Below the pieces are notes generated by a model. The model searched no databases, was not told the DNA's origin, and saw nothing but the letters and a program-made list of their open reading frames with translations. 64,000 bases of DNA from Rhynochetos jubatus (Eukaryota; Chordata; Aves; Eurypygiformes; Rhynochetidae). The position numbers were made by a program, and so were the translations under genes. Of this stretch, positions 1 to 12,800 are shown piece after piece (within the stretch, counting starts at the first letter, position 1; each line of letters opens with the position of its first letter). The stretch lies in assembly GCA_027574665.1 (NCBI GenBank), contig CM050648.1, positions 45,293,700 to 45,357,699 of the forward strand, in the 5' to 3' direction.

Positions 1-3000
1 TTAGATTGCTAGGATAAGATAGGAGCCAAGCATTTATCTGGTTAATTACTCCTTTCATTTTCTACATTATTCCCATTTCAAAATCTGTATGTATACATTC
101 GTGGCTCCTAACAATAGCATGTTTGTGTGATTCCAGCTGACCAAACAACAGAAGTTATTTATAACTACAGATGACCGGACTCTGCGTATTTTCATTTATG
201 TAATTTTCCTTAGATCATTCATTGGAAAGTGGTCGTACTTTCATGTTTCTCACACGCAGAGGCCCTGTAGGTTAGCACACAGGAGATGAACCTTGGCAGC
301 CTGCACTGCTGGACTGCCTGAAGAGGAATTCTCACTGCAGCTGTCTGAACGAACAAGTCACAGGGGCTGGGGGTTAGATGGCTGTTCTCAGTGCCACACC
401 AGGCAGAGAGATGACGGCAATGGCAGTGCTGATGATTTTCAGATATAGAGCTTTGTAAAACTGGTACTGGTTTGGTGGTGGTGGTTTGGGTTGGGTTTGG
501 TTTTTGCCAAGGCATTGCAATGGAATAGTCAATGCCTGAGAAATTCCAAAATGAGTGAGTGGGATATAGAAAAGTGTCATTAAATAAACAGGATAAATGC
601 CCGTAAGGTGACGCATCTTCTTCTTAGTAAACAGAGCCACAGCATGCCCATCCATGCTAAGGGAGCATCACTTCCCCTCCACATAAATGCAGTAAATTAA
701 AAAATATTTTAACATTTCCAGATGCCTCTGTCTGTGCAAGCTTAAATGGGGACAGGCATGAATTTATATGATGACCATAGGGACATCAAAGGCTAACTTT
801 TTGAAACAATTCTACCTACCACCTGTTCATACTATATGGAAAGCTTGCGGAGGGTAGAGCATTTTCTATAGACCCTTCACTAGCTGATAGTGCCATCCAC
901 GACAGATTCCTTCAAACAAGCATACTATAACCAAAAAAGACAATTTGCAAAATCCCTTGTTTCTATCTAGTAAGTAGGGCAGCTCTCCACAAGACTCCTA
1001 CAAGAGGACTGAAGTTCAGAAGAGACACAAAGGGAACTGCAATGTCCGAGGTCTCCTCTTAGGGTTGCACATCAAGATTTGGAGCAGGCAGATAGAGATA
1101 GCAGCATATTTTACAGTATACGCTGTATGAAATAGGCCTCAAAACTAACCCAAGCAGACACATACCCAGCCAGAGCAAATCTGTTAAAGAAACCTATAAG
1201 ATCTTTTCCTTAAAATACAGAGTATTAAGGAATTTGGTGATGAAAAATACACAATAAAACTCATAGCTGGCAGTAAACAGGATGGAAATGAAGTCATGGA
1301 GGTTGCATTCCTTTATCTTAAAGCTGCATAGGACTTCTTATTTGATTCAGCCAAATTACCAGAGAAAAATTTATTGAAACACTCAAAGAAAAAGCAGGGA
1401 CCTTCTTTGGGGCCCTTAAATATTAACCTGCACTGACTAGGCTGTGTCCCTGCAACTGAAGAGCAGTGTTGGTCCCTAGAAGAAAAACGTTTTCCTACTT
1501 CCCATGTGGTTATCTTGTCCTTTTTCTTTTCTTTTTTATTTGTGGGAAATCTAGGCATTTTCTGAAGAGTTCAGAAAAGGGAAGCTGGCTGGTACTGGGA
1601 ATTCTGATATCACAGCCGTGGAATGCCACACACTTCTTAGCCAAGTGTTTCCATCCCTCTGTATACATGACTCTTCCCTCAAGCTAATCATTTTCATAAC
1701 CTTTTGACCTTTTCATGGCATCATAGATATTTAGTAATATTTACTCTTTTTTTCCCATCTTGTAAAATGTGTGACCCCATCGCCTTGCTAGTTTGTGGCT
1801 GATCCCCACGTAGACCAACTCAAACTCAAAGAGTAGTTCACAGAGTCTTATGTTCTCTGACACACTTTCTTCCAAGTATGTTAGTCAATACCCACTAATG
1901 CTGCCTAAGGAAAAGGACATCCAAATGATTAGGAAGGAAGAGGAGTTGCCATAGCTTTTTGAAGCTGTTTTCTGGTGCCTTTAGTCTCAGGCATCAGTCT
2001 CACAGCTGAATCTTCTGGACGAGCTTTTCCCTTTTGAAAAACCAGTGCCTTCTGGGCTAATACTGAAAGCGTGTACTTGGCACCATACCCAGCATAGGAT
2101 TGTAATTAGCAGCCAGCGTAGCCCTTCTGTTGACCAAATAACCAGCTGAGTTTATTGCCGAGGACCTATTCACGATATCAGTATCTACTAAAGCTAGACA
2201 TTATTGTAACTGCTATATGGTCTAGGCTAAAGTTGTATTTTTCTCCTCGTCCCCACTCACAAGAACCATGAGCAATAGCTAAAGTGCCAATATTTGTCAA
2301 CAAGTTAAAGACTTTCTTTAGAGAAGAGCAGAAAAGATCCAGCTGCAGTATTTACATCAGAAAGAAGACCAAAGGTACTTTTATCCTAATCCCCAATGTA
2401 GAATGGTAGGTGAATGATTTTTTTCACCGTAGACATTAAAATGGGTGACTGTCCAGAAGAGTTGAATCATTTAATCAACTTAAGCAGCTACATTTTTAGG
2501 AAGAGAAAAACTATGTTGCCTACTGACTGTTGAGAAATGATCTTGTAGAGAATAATGACGATTTAAGAATATAGTTGGTATTTCTTCACATCATGGAAAG
2601 TCCATACTAAAAGAAAAACTAATTTGAAATATGCACACCTAATTTTTACTGAGTCCAGAACTGTGTCTGGAATGGTATGTGCTCTACAACGTTTGTTTCG
2701 TCAGGGAAGCTGCAGGAATACACACCTTCTGCATTGCAAATCAGTGTCAAAGCTCCACATGGTGCCAGGTGGGTACCTCCAAAGCTTGGTGCTTTGCGTC
2801 CTCTCTCCTCAGCGTGGGGTCGTCTGCAACCTCTGCCTCTGAGAAAGGTTCTTTGTGTCTCCTACTGCCTCTAGGAAACTCATGTAAGGGATCGGACACA
2901 CAGAAGCGTAGTGTGTGAATAAACTAGAGTAAAGCTACTATTAGCTCTCTAGTGCATCAGATTTTCAAAAGCATGAAGACTTTCCTAGACATCCTACAGA

Positions 3001-6000
3001 CTAAAAAATTGTATATAATGAAGTGTAATACTGACCTTTAGTCCTTCTTTTAACCTTGAAAAGAAAAATCAAAGAAACAGTCAGCTTGGGAAAGCTTACG
3101 GAAAGAAATGCATTTTTAAAATGTTTCTAAACAGCCTGGACTTCACGGAATTTCCGCACTCCTTGGTAACCCTCTCTTGGTGATGAGAGTCTCTTCTTGA
3201 TCTATTACAGGTCAGTCCTCTCACGCCAAAGTGATCATTGGATAGTCACTGCTTATGTAGTGAAATCAATGCAAAGGCAACACTTTTCAGGTGAACAAAA
3301 GAATAGGAAAATAATAAATGAAGAAATGCTATGGTTTGAGGTCACGTGTACACGTGGAAACACTGTAGGGAATATTAGAAGTAGCCAGATGCCAGGAGGA
3401 GCACAGACTTATTATGTAGAATTTAACACACGTACTTCCCTGCCTGAACGGGATCTCTGGTGTTAAAAATATGATTTTCCATCAGACTGCTGCTGCTGAA
3501 GTTAGCAGTTCAGCTTTTAAAATTCACCCCAGCTTTCACAGACTTCTTTCCTGGAAAGCAGGAAAAGAAGAGGAGAGCTGTGGGGAGGAGGCTGTAGCGA
3601 ACAGGACCCACGTTCTCCCCCAGGATACTCAGATTATATGACACACTGCATGCATGCAGCATTGCTGCAAGAGACATTCCTGAGAAGCCTGAAGGCATGC
3701 AACAAGTGTCTGGTAAAATATGCAGGAGTCTCTGCAAGATTCAGGCCAAGAACAGAGCCTCTTCTTCCTGCAACACTGCTGCCCTTTTGCTAGTTTGCTT
3801 GATAAAAGCTGTAGCAGCTCTTCTCTGAAGGGTTAAAGCAACATAAAGGCCATTTAGGCTGCCCATCACGTATGGAAAGCCCATGATGTATGGATCTGTC
3901 ATACAGGTTTGTGTAGCACCTCTCCCCCAGCTCCAGAAGTTGGAGGGGAAACCAAACAAGACAGTGTTACAAACCTGTTCAGTATGCTTGGTCTTGTCTA
4001 TCCCTCATCCACCACCAGTATGCTAGTGCTGCAGATCTCTGCAGTTTGGAAATACAACTTCAAAAGCCTTTCCACTCTCTCTGCTGACTTCCGGGCAGCT
4101 GCTAAGCTTGAGCTCAATATGTTTATGTTAAGGGTTTGATGTAAACGGGACTTATTTTGCATAGCTGTCTGAAAATGTCCCTCCACCCCCTTATCAAAAA
4201 TGGGCAAAAGACCAAGTATTTCTGTAAAGCTTTTAAAATCCTATGGTCTACAGAAGACACTATATTTTCTAAACAAAAAATGAACATTTTTTGAGAAAGG
4301 AGGCATTTTTTTTCTGGGAAAATGTTACATTGTTAAAAATGCTGTTTAAAAGCTTTCAGATAATCCTTGTCACTAAACTGTACTAAAAGACAGAGAGGAC
4401 AATTCTGCATGGATTCTGCAGCTTCCAAATGGGTATAGGTTCCTTTAAATATTTGCCTAATACAGGCAGTAAAGTGTAAATTCTTAGTAGAAATGAGGAT
4501 GAGTAACAGCATTGCACGCATCGATGAGTTTGTAACGTACCTCAAATTTACTTTGGACTCGGATCCATCATGAGAAGAGAAAGAGCGTGTAATTTCTTGA
4601 TGAAGTAATTCGGTAAATGAAGGGCAAAGAAAGTAATTTAATGACTGGCTTAAAGAATTTATGTGATGGCCATGCAGTTCTTTTATCCTCCGTTACACAA
4701 TGTGTTCTTTTTTATGTCTAATTCTTTAACACAGTGTGACATATTGCTAAACCCACGATGTACGGGAACCCCAGGGTCTCTCTGACAATCAGACTGCAAA
4801 TGAATGAATTCCTCCTTTGCTGTTTGGAATCGGGACTGGTAGGCACAGCTTTTCCCAATTTTTTTTCACCCCAAGCTACATAAGCGTACTTAGACATTTT
4901 CCGGCGGGCAATACGGTATCGCAGCAGCACTTGCACTGAACAGTACTGGAGGGCTCCAGAGACAAGAGGGGGTATGGTTTGGGCTGGGCTCAGCCCAACG
5001 TTGACACGCGTTTCTCTAGGCAGTCAAAATTTCTGGTGATGAGGGCCACATTCAGAGCTCCAAAACACCACCTAAAAGGATGCTAGGTCACCTTAAGAAA
5101 ATGCCACCGGATAATCCAAGCCCACAGGTGGCTGGGATCTCAGTTTGAACCTACTCACTGATGTCATGAGAAATATTCAGCTCCAGCATCGGTGAATCTG
5201 GCTTTCTTTAGGCCCAAGACCTTCAGACCCCTCTGCAGAACCATTTAATAGCCATTTTGACATTTTTGGCCCATGGTTACAGCACTTACTCTGAAAGAAA
5301 ACTGACCTTTTTGTCATACAAATGGTATTCAGAAGCTCTTGTTTTTCAGGTGCTGAAAATCACAGGACAAGTTGAAAATCAAGGACGTGAAGGTGAAAAT
5401 CGAGGACGAGAAGTCAGCCATCGTTACCACCTCTCTTCAGACGCTGCATTTATCTTTTAGGCAGGACAAAAAGCGAAGCATGAGACATCAGTGAACCAAG
5501 CCCCTTTACCTCTCAGAGAAGATTACAAGGGAATTCAAATGTCCTGGTATAATTCACAGATTCCTGAGTTCACATGAACAGCAGCGAAAGAGGAAAATTG
5601 CTCCATATCCTGTAGAGAGGAAATGAAAGGTATCAGGAAGAGAAGAATGTGCTGTGTGGTGCGAAAATGCTGTTTTGATTCCTGATGCTAAACATCTGCC
5701 ATATTTTTTGTGTGGAATCACTTGACTTAGTGAGAGAATAGCATCTTCAGGATTGTGCAAAGCCTATTCCAGACTCGAGCTGTCTGAATTGGCAGCTGTG
5801 GGAACACCCACAGGAAGCATGGGACCCTGGAAGAAAAAGTGTAGGAGTACATCCTGTGGGGATAGATAAAAGTCAGAGCCGGGCTATGGGAACCTCTTCA
5901 GAACAAACATGCAAATACAGTTTCGCAAGTCAAAGTCCCAACTGTTTGTTTAGGGATTTTTTTATTTTATTTTGTTTTGTTATTCGTTGCTTTTATTTGT

Positions 6001-6829
6001 CTTTCACAGAACAGAAACAGAAAAAGGATCTCTGAAAAAAAAAGATGAATGAAATAAAAACTTTAGATGTTTTCTTTAGTGTTTTGGTGTGAGTTCGTGT
6101 GTTTCTGACGTGGCACCACCGCTTGCTTTTTTGCCTTGCAATAGAAGAATGCCATAGGTGTATAGGTATACACCTGTTTCTGGTCGCCAGAGTTTGCCAG
6201 CCGGTCTCCACACACAGCGGTAAGAGGAGTGCTAGAGCAGAGCTGCCCGCAGATTCTCCATTGTCACTGTTTCACGGACAAATGCCTTCTCTCATCCATA
6301 CAAAATCTTACAATTAGCACCTATGAGACTGTTCATGGGCAAGAGTAACAATGGGAAAGAATTTCATCTGATGATTAAATGCTCCCAGTTGCTGAACTCG
6401 AGTAGAAGTCGGTGTCATGCAAACAGGCAGCTTCCCATGAATATGACAGATGACCGAGAGACCCTCTGCCCCAACGACACACAGTCCCTTGTACTCCCAT
6501 TGTCGTGGTAATATGCCCATCTTTCTCCTTAAATGCTCTGCTGAATAAAGCTAGATGGATTTATTTTTATTTACCTGGATGACATTGTAGTTTAATATTT
6601 GTGCGGGATATTTTTCTCAGTCTTTCAGCCAAATTTCTGTTAATTGTACAAATAATATCCTGCAAAATTGACGCCTACAGATTGATTCTACAGTATGTCC
6701 TTTTGTGTCTGAACCTTCCTAATTCCTATACCACTGGGAAGGTTGAAAAGGAGTTTTAAGTTGTCGTTCTGCCTAGTATATATTATTTCTCACATGAGAC
6801 ATGATATATATTCTCTTGTTATTTTTACT
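1..6829. other. Non-coding unique sequence, no gene recognised
   Basis: No frame here resembles a protein family I know, and the open frames are short and of chance length. It contains a G/T-rich low-complexity patch at about 461-505, a TTTTA/TTTTG-rich patch at about 5957-5985, and a short period-21 tandem repeat near 5350-5412 (listed separately). The rest looks like ordinary intergenic or intronic vertebrate DNA. Confidence 0.6.
5349..5412 (+). repeat. Short tandem repeat, period about 21 bp, three imperfect units
   Basis: Three successive units share the core TGAAAATC followed by a GGAC-rich end. The second and third units are the most alike and differ by only a few bases. Because the period is a multiple of three, the plus-strand frame over it repeats too (ENQGRE then ENRGRE). 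The enclosing 67-codon frame has no recognisable homology, so this is most simply a small minisatellite-like duplication. Confidence 0.6.
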
Positions 6830-7195
6830 TTCCTGAGTAAACAATCCTAATCTTTTCAATGTCTTCCTACAAGGAATATGGTTTCTGTAGTTCTGTGATA
6901 TTTTTGCTACCTGTCTGGAGTTTGTCTCTAGGTCTATGCCTGTCTTTTTTTAGTTGTGGTTACTAAAACAAGATGCAATAATCAAAATGAGCACATGGCA
7001 TCTTAGACGCAACACAAAATCCTCTCCATGTCTACCCACTTCTAAAGGGCAGTCTAAGAAGTAATTTTTTCTGTCGCACACCCAGAGCAGACATTCGCTG
7101 TTTTGTCCATGATGACTCCTAGGTCTTCTTTCCCAGGAGGTTACTACTACATTCAGAATCCATTCATATGAAAGAATAATTTAAAGTGTATTTCC
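6830..7195 (-). mobile_element. Ancient CR1/L3-like LINE remnant, antisense
   Basis: The words GACTCCTAGGTCTTCTTTCC near 7115-7134 match the position where the younger antisense CR1 at 54.5 kb has a CCCCAAGTCCTTCTCC block. The order of the surrounding pieces (a 'caatcctaatctttt' end, then 'cttcctac', then this block) follows antisense CR1 or L3. Divergence is high and the boundaries are approximate. It is probably an insertion that predates the avian CR1 expansions. Confidence 0.6.
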
Positions 7196-7219
7196 ATGGC
7201 CTTCTGTTGTTAGTTTCTT

Positions 7220-7277
7220 TAAAAAAAATTTTCAAAAAAATAAAAAGGAAGAAAGAAAGAAATAAAGAAAGAAATAA
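7220..7277 (+). repeat. A-rich tract and (GAAA)n microsatellite
   Basis: An A-rich stretch with short T interruptions passes into GAAA/GAAAT units. It lies directly beyond the ancient CR1 remnant. It is simple sequence with no coding meaning. Confidence 0.85.
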
Positions 7278-9486
7278 GCCACCAGCTCAGTAGAAGTTTA
7301 AAGAAGTAAACATTTTACAAGTTATCATGCAGTGTGGAGAATTGGTGACCATCTCTCAAAGCGCCTTTTGATTCCCCAAATGCTGATGGGAAATATTCTG
7401 GAGGCACAAATAGACTGCAGATGTTGGAGAATACATCTTAGAATTCTGTTGAACATATTACCCTACTGGGAGGCTGTTTCGAGTCTCCGGGGACATTCCT
7501 TTGAGAGCCCAGCTGATTGTCTCATATTGAAACAACATGTCCGAGATACATTCCAAGTAAAAGAAAATAGAACAGGGGTACTCTGACCAAATATAAATCA
7601 TGGGGCTAAAGGGCAGTTTATCTTCCTTCTTTCTGCCATTCCTTTTCTCCCCCAGTGAATACTCCCCCCAGGGAAAGAGACCACTGGGTAAACGACTGCC
7701 AAAGATGATGACTCAGACATTAGGCACTGTCCCCAAGTGCTTCACAGATGGTGTCTGGATGGGAAACCCAGAGCTTTCGGCACCATAAGACTTGCTACTT
7801 TTTTTTTTGTTTTTGTTTTTTGGCTCTTTTAAAAGAAAAAAATATCACTGCAGCATTACTTCTGATCTCATGTCAAGCCCTTACAGCACTGTTGCCCCCC
7901 ACAATGAATTCTGATCGTGACCTTATAACAACCGATGTCATTGGCACATAAAAAAGATAGGAGAGAAATCCTAGCGGACCTAGGGGAGTGGGAAAAACAA
8001 AGCTAAAATAAACACATTACTTAAAAGATTATCTTGTGTCTAATTGAAAAAAAATACTAGCGCGTATTGAAGAGGAAAAGAGGCATACTGTGAAGTACAG
8101 TACGTTAGCAGAACTGCGTAGCAGTAGGTAATATGAAAGAAAATGTTCTCTCTACAGTTTTTATTGGTCTGCTGCTTTTCACGGAGCCCTGTTTGTTTCA
8201 GTAAAATCCTGCTCCTTTCGGTTCGCTTTATGTTCCCCAAAGCTAGCACATCTTGGGATGCACATCTGGACATGGGCAAGCCTGAAAGCAATGGCAATTT
8301 CTGCCTTTCTCCAGTACCGTGTGTTCACACTAGACACTGGAAGAGTCCTCTGTGAAGAAAAAAAAAAGAAAAAGCCAGCTATTTTTCCTCCCATGAAAAG
8401 AAGCTCAAGAAAAGCCCTGCAAAGGCCTGCAGATTATGCACAATGAATCAAGCTATCACAATCGTAAACAAAACATATCATGGGAAATGTGAAATAGCCC
8501 TTCCTCTCTCTCTCCCTCTCTCTCACACACATGCACACACATGCTCACGCACACACAAACCCAGCTGCAAAGGATAAAAAAGGAGGAATTGAACATTGAG
8601 AAGAGCCAGGTCCAGCACGTATGGGGTTTTTTTCTTCCTCTTCTTCCCCTCTTTTTTCTTTTTAAGGTCTATCACCAGTATCATCCATAAGAAACAAAAC
8701 AAAATTGTTCACTGCAGCTGGAGAGGAGAAATAACTAGGTATTTTTGTGGGCGTCATCAAAGGTTATGTAGCAATTGATTGAACTTCTCCATTTACACAA
8801 ATTCAGCTGAGTAGTAATTCTGTTTAAATCAATGGAGTTATTTCGGCATGTTTATAAAAGAGATAAAATTCAGCCATTTTGCTTCTAAATTCAAAGTAAA
8901 AGGTCCCAGAATTAAAAGCAGCGACTCTTAAGTCAGCCAATTTCTCTGTTACTTAAGAAGGAGCCTCTGATAAAAGTTGATAGCACTATGCAGAGCCAAT
9001 CTCCCTGAGCCCTGGGTTTTACAAGCTGCACGAACCCTCTGTCTGGTGGACCAAGCCAGGGGCACAGACACTGACCACTGCAGGGTTCCTCACTTGGACA
9101 CTTCAGGGGGTGCTTCAGAGTCATTATGCCTGGAAATACGCACTTCTTAACAGCCGCTTGGTGAACTGCTGAGGAAACAACGGTGTAAATCAGCAGAAAG
9201 CTAGCCAGGTTTCTAAAATGTGCCTGGCAGGCAGTTTTCAAGCCCTGCCTGGTTTTGGAAGGAACTTTGTCAAAACTGGACCCTCTCCACAAAGTGCTTT
9301 GATGTTGATGAATCGGTAAATTCCAACAAAAACTTGTTTAGTCAGAATTTTTCTGACCAGCTCTACTTCCTCCTTCTGCCAAGCCTATTTACTAATTCAC
9401 AGGCTTTCTGTGTGGCTCCAGGAGATGGTTTTCTGCTGGGACCATCACGGCTGCAGACCTCTGTGCCTTTACCTCAGGCAGAGCTG
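7278..9486. other. Non-coding unique sequence
   Basis: No coding exon was recognised. An 84-codon plus-strand frame near 7.3-7.6 kb and a 119-codon minus-strand frame near 8.9-9.3 kb have no family features. The stretch contains one CT/CA microsatellite (listed separately). Confidence 0.55.
8501..8560 (+). repeat. (CT)n-(CA)n compound microsatellite
   Basis: A pyrimidine CTCTCTCTCCC run is followed by imperfect CA repeats interrupted by TG and GC steps. It is typical compound simple sequence and is likely length-polymorphic. Confidence 0.9.
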
Positions 9487-9830
9487 AATCATAAAATCAC
9501 AGAATGGTTTGGGCTGGAAAGGACCTCAAAGACCATCCAGTTCCAACCCCCCTGCCATGGGCAGGGACACCCTCCACTAGACCAGGTTGCTCAGAGCCTC
9601 ATCCAGCCTGACCTTGAACACTGCCAGGGATGGGGCATCCACAGCTTCTCTGGGCAACCTGTTCCAGTGCCTCACCACCCTCTCTGGGAAGAATTTCTTC
9701 CTGATATCCAATCTAAATCTCTCCACTTTCAGTTTAAACCCATTACCCCTTGTCCTGTCACTACAGGCCCTTGTAAAAAGTCCCTCCCCAGCTTTCTTGT
9801 GGGCCCCTTCAGGTACTGGAAGGCTGCTAG
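9487..9830 (-). mobile_element. CR1 LINE, 3' end fragment, antisense
   Basis: It begins with the reverse complement of the CR1 3' octamer repeats (AATCATAAAATCACAGAAT) and continues into the standard CR1 3' region (CCATGGGCAGGGACACCC, then GGGCATCCACAGCTTCTCTG). The plus-strand order is therefore the reverse of the element. It stops near 9830, where the copy is 5'-truncated as most CR1 insertions are. The open frames across it on both strands are by-products of the repeat and are not host genes. Confidence 0.95.
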
Positions 9831-12800
9831 AACACTGGCCCTCGCCCAGCACCCAACATCCCCATGGGAGAGCAGCACTATAGAGCACGCTCCCAGCTCC
9901 AGCCATAGCACAGCTCCATCCAGGCCTGTGTAGCCCATGAGGCTTTGTCATGGTGACTGATGTACCATTTACCCCATTGTACAGCCAGAGAAACGGGAGC
10001 ATAGAGAAATAACCAGCTGGGGAGTGTAACAGCAGGATTAAAGGCAGTGTCCCACTCCTGACGCCTGGCCCTGAGTGGAGTCCAACAGTCAGTGACATCT
10101 ATCCACTCATTCAGACCTGCAGCTACTGTTGTGAGCTTGAGTCCAGCATGGATGTGGGCGACCCTCTGCATAAAATGGGGAGGGAGAGAATAGGCCAAAA
10201 TTGTACTAAACCGTTTCCATCCCCCGGCTTGCAAAAACAATGCATTGCGCTGAGACGAGGTGTTATTGTCTGCTTTTAAGGGTACCCTCCCTTTCAAGTT
10301 TTTCTTTCTTAATAAAGTATCTGAGGTCATGCTATTGTCATTAGAGCTTGGCGAGTGCTCAGCAGCTGTCACCGTGGCAGCAGGAGCGTGCCTGGTGCCA
10401 GTCCCCTTTGTCACGACAGCCGCAGCAATGTAAGGAGAAGGGCCTTGCAGGATGCAGGACAATACTGGGAAGGAAAAGGAGGGAATCCTCGACCTTGGGC
10501 CAGGGCCTGGTGGCAGACTATTGAACCCTGCGCGTCTCGACAAACCACAAGGAGTAAAAATTCTTGGAAGCTGCAGAGGTTGCAAGTGAAAACAAAAGAT
10601 TCTATCGCGTAGGAAATAGAACAAAACGCAGAGAAATTTGTTTTGTTTTCAGAGATAAAATAAACAAATAGCACCCTGCTAGGGTCAGGAGCACTGCGCC
10701 CTGCATGCAGCACTCACGGCAGGGTGGAGGGCAGGAACGCTGGGGCGAATCTGGACACAGGTAGGAAAGTGCTTTGTGGGTTTCCAGATCTTGCACTGTG
10801 GGCAAGAGACTCCCTCACAAAGAAAAAAAAAAAAAAGAGGACGATGATGCTCTCTGCTAGAATCTAAACCAGAAAATCATCTATCCAAACAAAACCTTGA
10901 TGATGTAATACAGCCAAGTAATTGTCTTTTGAGCCTGTAGTTGAGGCAACTGATAGAAGCAAATGAATCACCGCCACCGAGCTTTGCCAGTTGGGCGATC
11001 GGAAAAGCCCAGCGTGGGCTAAGTAGCACCGATTTCCTTACGCTGCCACTAAAACGAGAGTAAAGCCTGCACCCGTAAGTGGCTGCAGAAACAGACGCTG
11101 AGGATGGTGTTACTGGTTGACGTAGGCTTGTTAACTTAATAAATGTTTCACAGCTGACACGTCAGAGTATTTTGTCCCCTTTTTTTTTTGTGTGTTTATA
11201 TCAGCAACATGCAGAAAAGTGGCCTTGACCAGGAGCTGCTTAGCTATTTCTTTCCTGCTCACTTCTGATCCAAAGATCCACTCCAGAAATACCAGCAATT
11301 GCTAACCCACACCTAGTAATCAGCGCAGTCTCTGCTGCACCAGAGACCCCAGTGTACTCCGTGTGCACGACTTTCACAACCGTGTGGGTGTTCCTTTAGG
11401 ACAGGAAGGGAATAAATAAATCACATCCCAGTGGAATCACTGCTGGAGCTCACGCTACCCAGGCTGCAATTTGGCTGGGATGCCTAGGGTAGCACCCCTG
11501 TATTTTAAAAAATACTGTGGCATTTTGAATGACCACAAGTGGCCAGAACCTCAGCTTTATTCCTTATCCAAAAGAAAAACACCTTTTGGAGCAGAAAAGC
11601 CCCACTGCGGGAGCAGGACTCACAGTGCCACCTGCTGAGGCACCAGCCGACGTCCCTCAGAGGGGCCAGGGAAGGTCTGGCTCAATGGCCTTTGTGGTCA
11701 GCTTGATATAAGCCCCGGCTTGTCCTGCCCAATTTCCTACATGTAGCAATCTCTCCTTGGAAAAAAAAAAAAAGCAGCTGGATATATAAGGGTTGGGGGG
11801 GCACAGGGCAATGTGGCACTGCAAGCAGGCGGCAAGGGATGGGATTTGTGACATGAGAAAGATGCTTGCCTTTCAGCAAAGCTTTGGGTCACAGCAGTCT
11901 CTGTGCCAGCAGCCAGGCTGGTTATTACCCTGAGACAATACAACTTGTTCTTTTTCTTTCTCAGTAATTTCACAGCTTCCAGTTCCTGCAGGAGTCCTTC
12001 GCTTCCCTCCTCCCCTCACTCCAGCCTGTGGATGCGTTGAAAAAAGATGCGGGTAAAGCTCCCTCGTACTTAAAAGGGGGTTGTTAATTGCAACAGTCTA
12101 AGGACACATCTTTTAACAAGCTCCTTTTGCCTGTTTTCCCTCCTCTCCCTCGTCACTATGGGACAGCAAGTAGCCAAGACCTGAAAGCAAAGAGCATCTG
12201 CTGGAGAGTTCCCCACACACGGTGTTGCGTAGTCAGCCAGCAGCTCCGAGGAGCTCACGTCCGTAGCAGCAGCCTCATGAACCCGCATATTGCCCGGCAG
12301 CAGGTGCGTTATTCCCCTGAACCATTTCCCTCATAACAGCTCCCACGTAGACTGTCCCTCTCTCGTACGATACCACTATCTGAAATGATAACAAAGCATC
12401 TGCAGGAGGGGAGAGCGTCCCTGGTGCATTCAGTAACAGAGAGGAATGGCGCCAGGGCGTGAATAAACAGGGCTTGGTTTTGTCTAGGCTCAGGTATTGT
12501 AAGCCTTTGGAGAGAGCATGATAAAACCTCAAAAATGAAGCAGTTGTTAGGTAAACATGCAGTGTCTTCCCTGGGAGGGTAAGCAAATCACAAGCACGAT
12601 CCACAGAATAAAGTGGTTCAGGGAAAGGGGGGGTGGGGGTGTCCAGTTGGTGGGCAACAGAGACATAGCACAGTCTGAAATGACTTGGGGAACCTGTGTG
12701 TGGCATGTATTTTTGCAGGATGCCTACAGCAAAGAGGTTCACATGGTACTCACAAATCAGCCCTCCTTTCCCTTGTACCCTGCTTAACCTTATTTATGCT

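Noticed and set aside
9220..9933. 237-codon plus-strand frame
   Set aside because: Most of it is antisense CR1 3' sequence. The same peptide words recur at 21.2, 41.9 and 53.9 kb, so it is a repeat by-product.
9577..10624. Overlapping 173- and 248-codon minus-strand frames
   Set aside because: The first enters the CR1. The second (9878-10624) is unique sequence but has no domain, no clear splice context and a mixed composition; I judged it a chance frame.
12275..12742. 155-codon minus-strand frame
   Set aside because: It has no recognisable family. A frame this long is about what chance allows once in 64 kb read in six frames.
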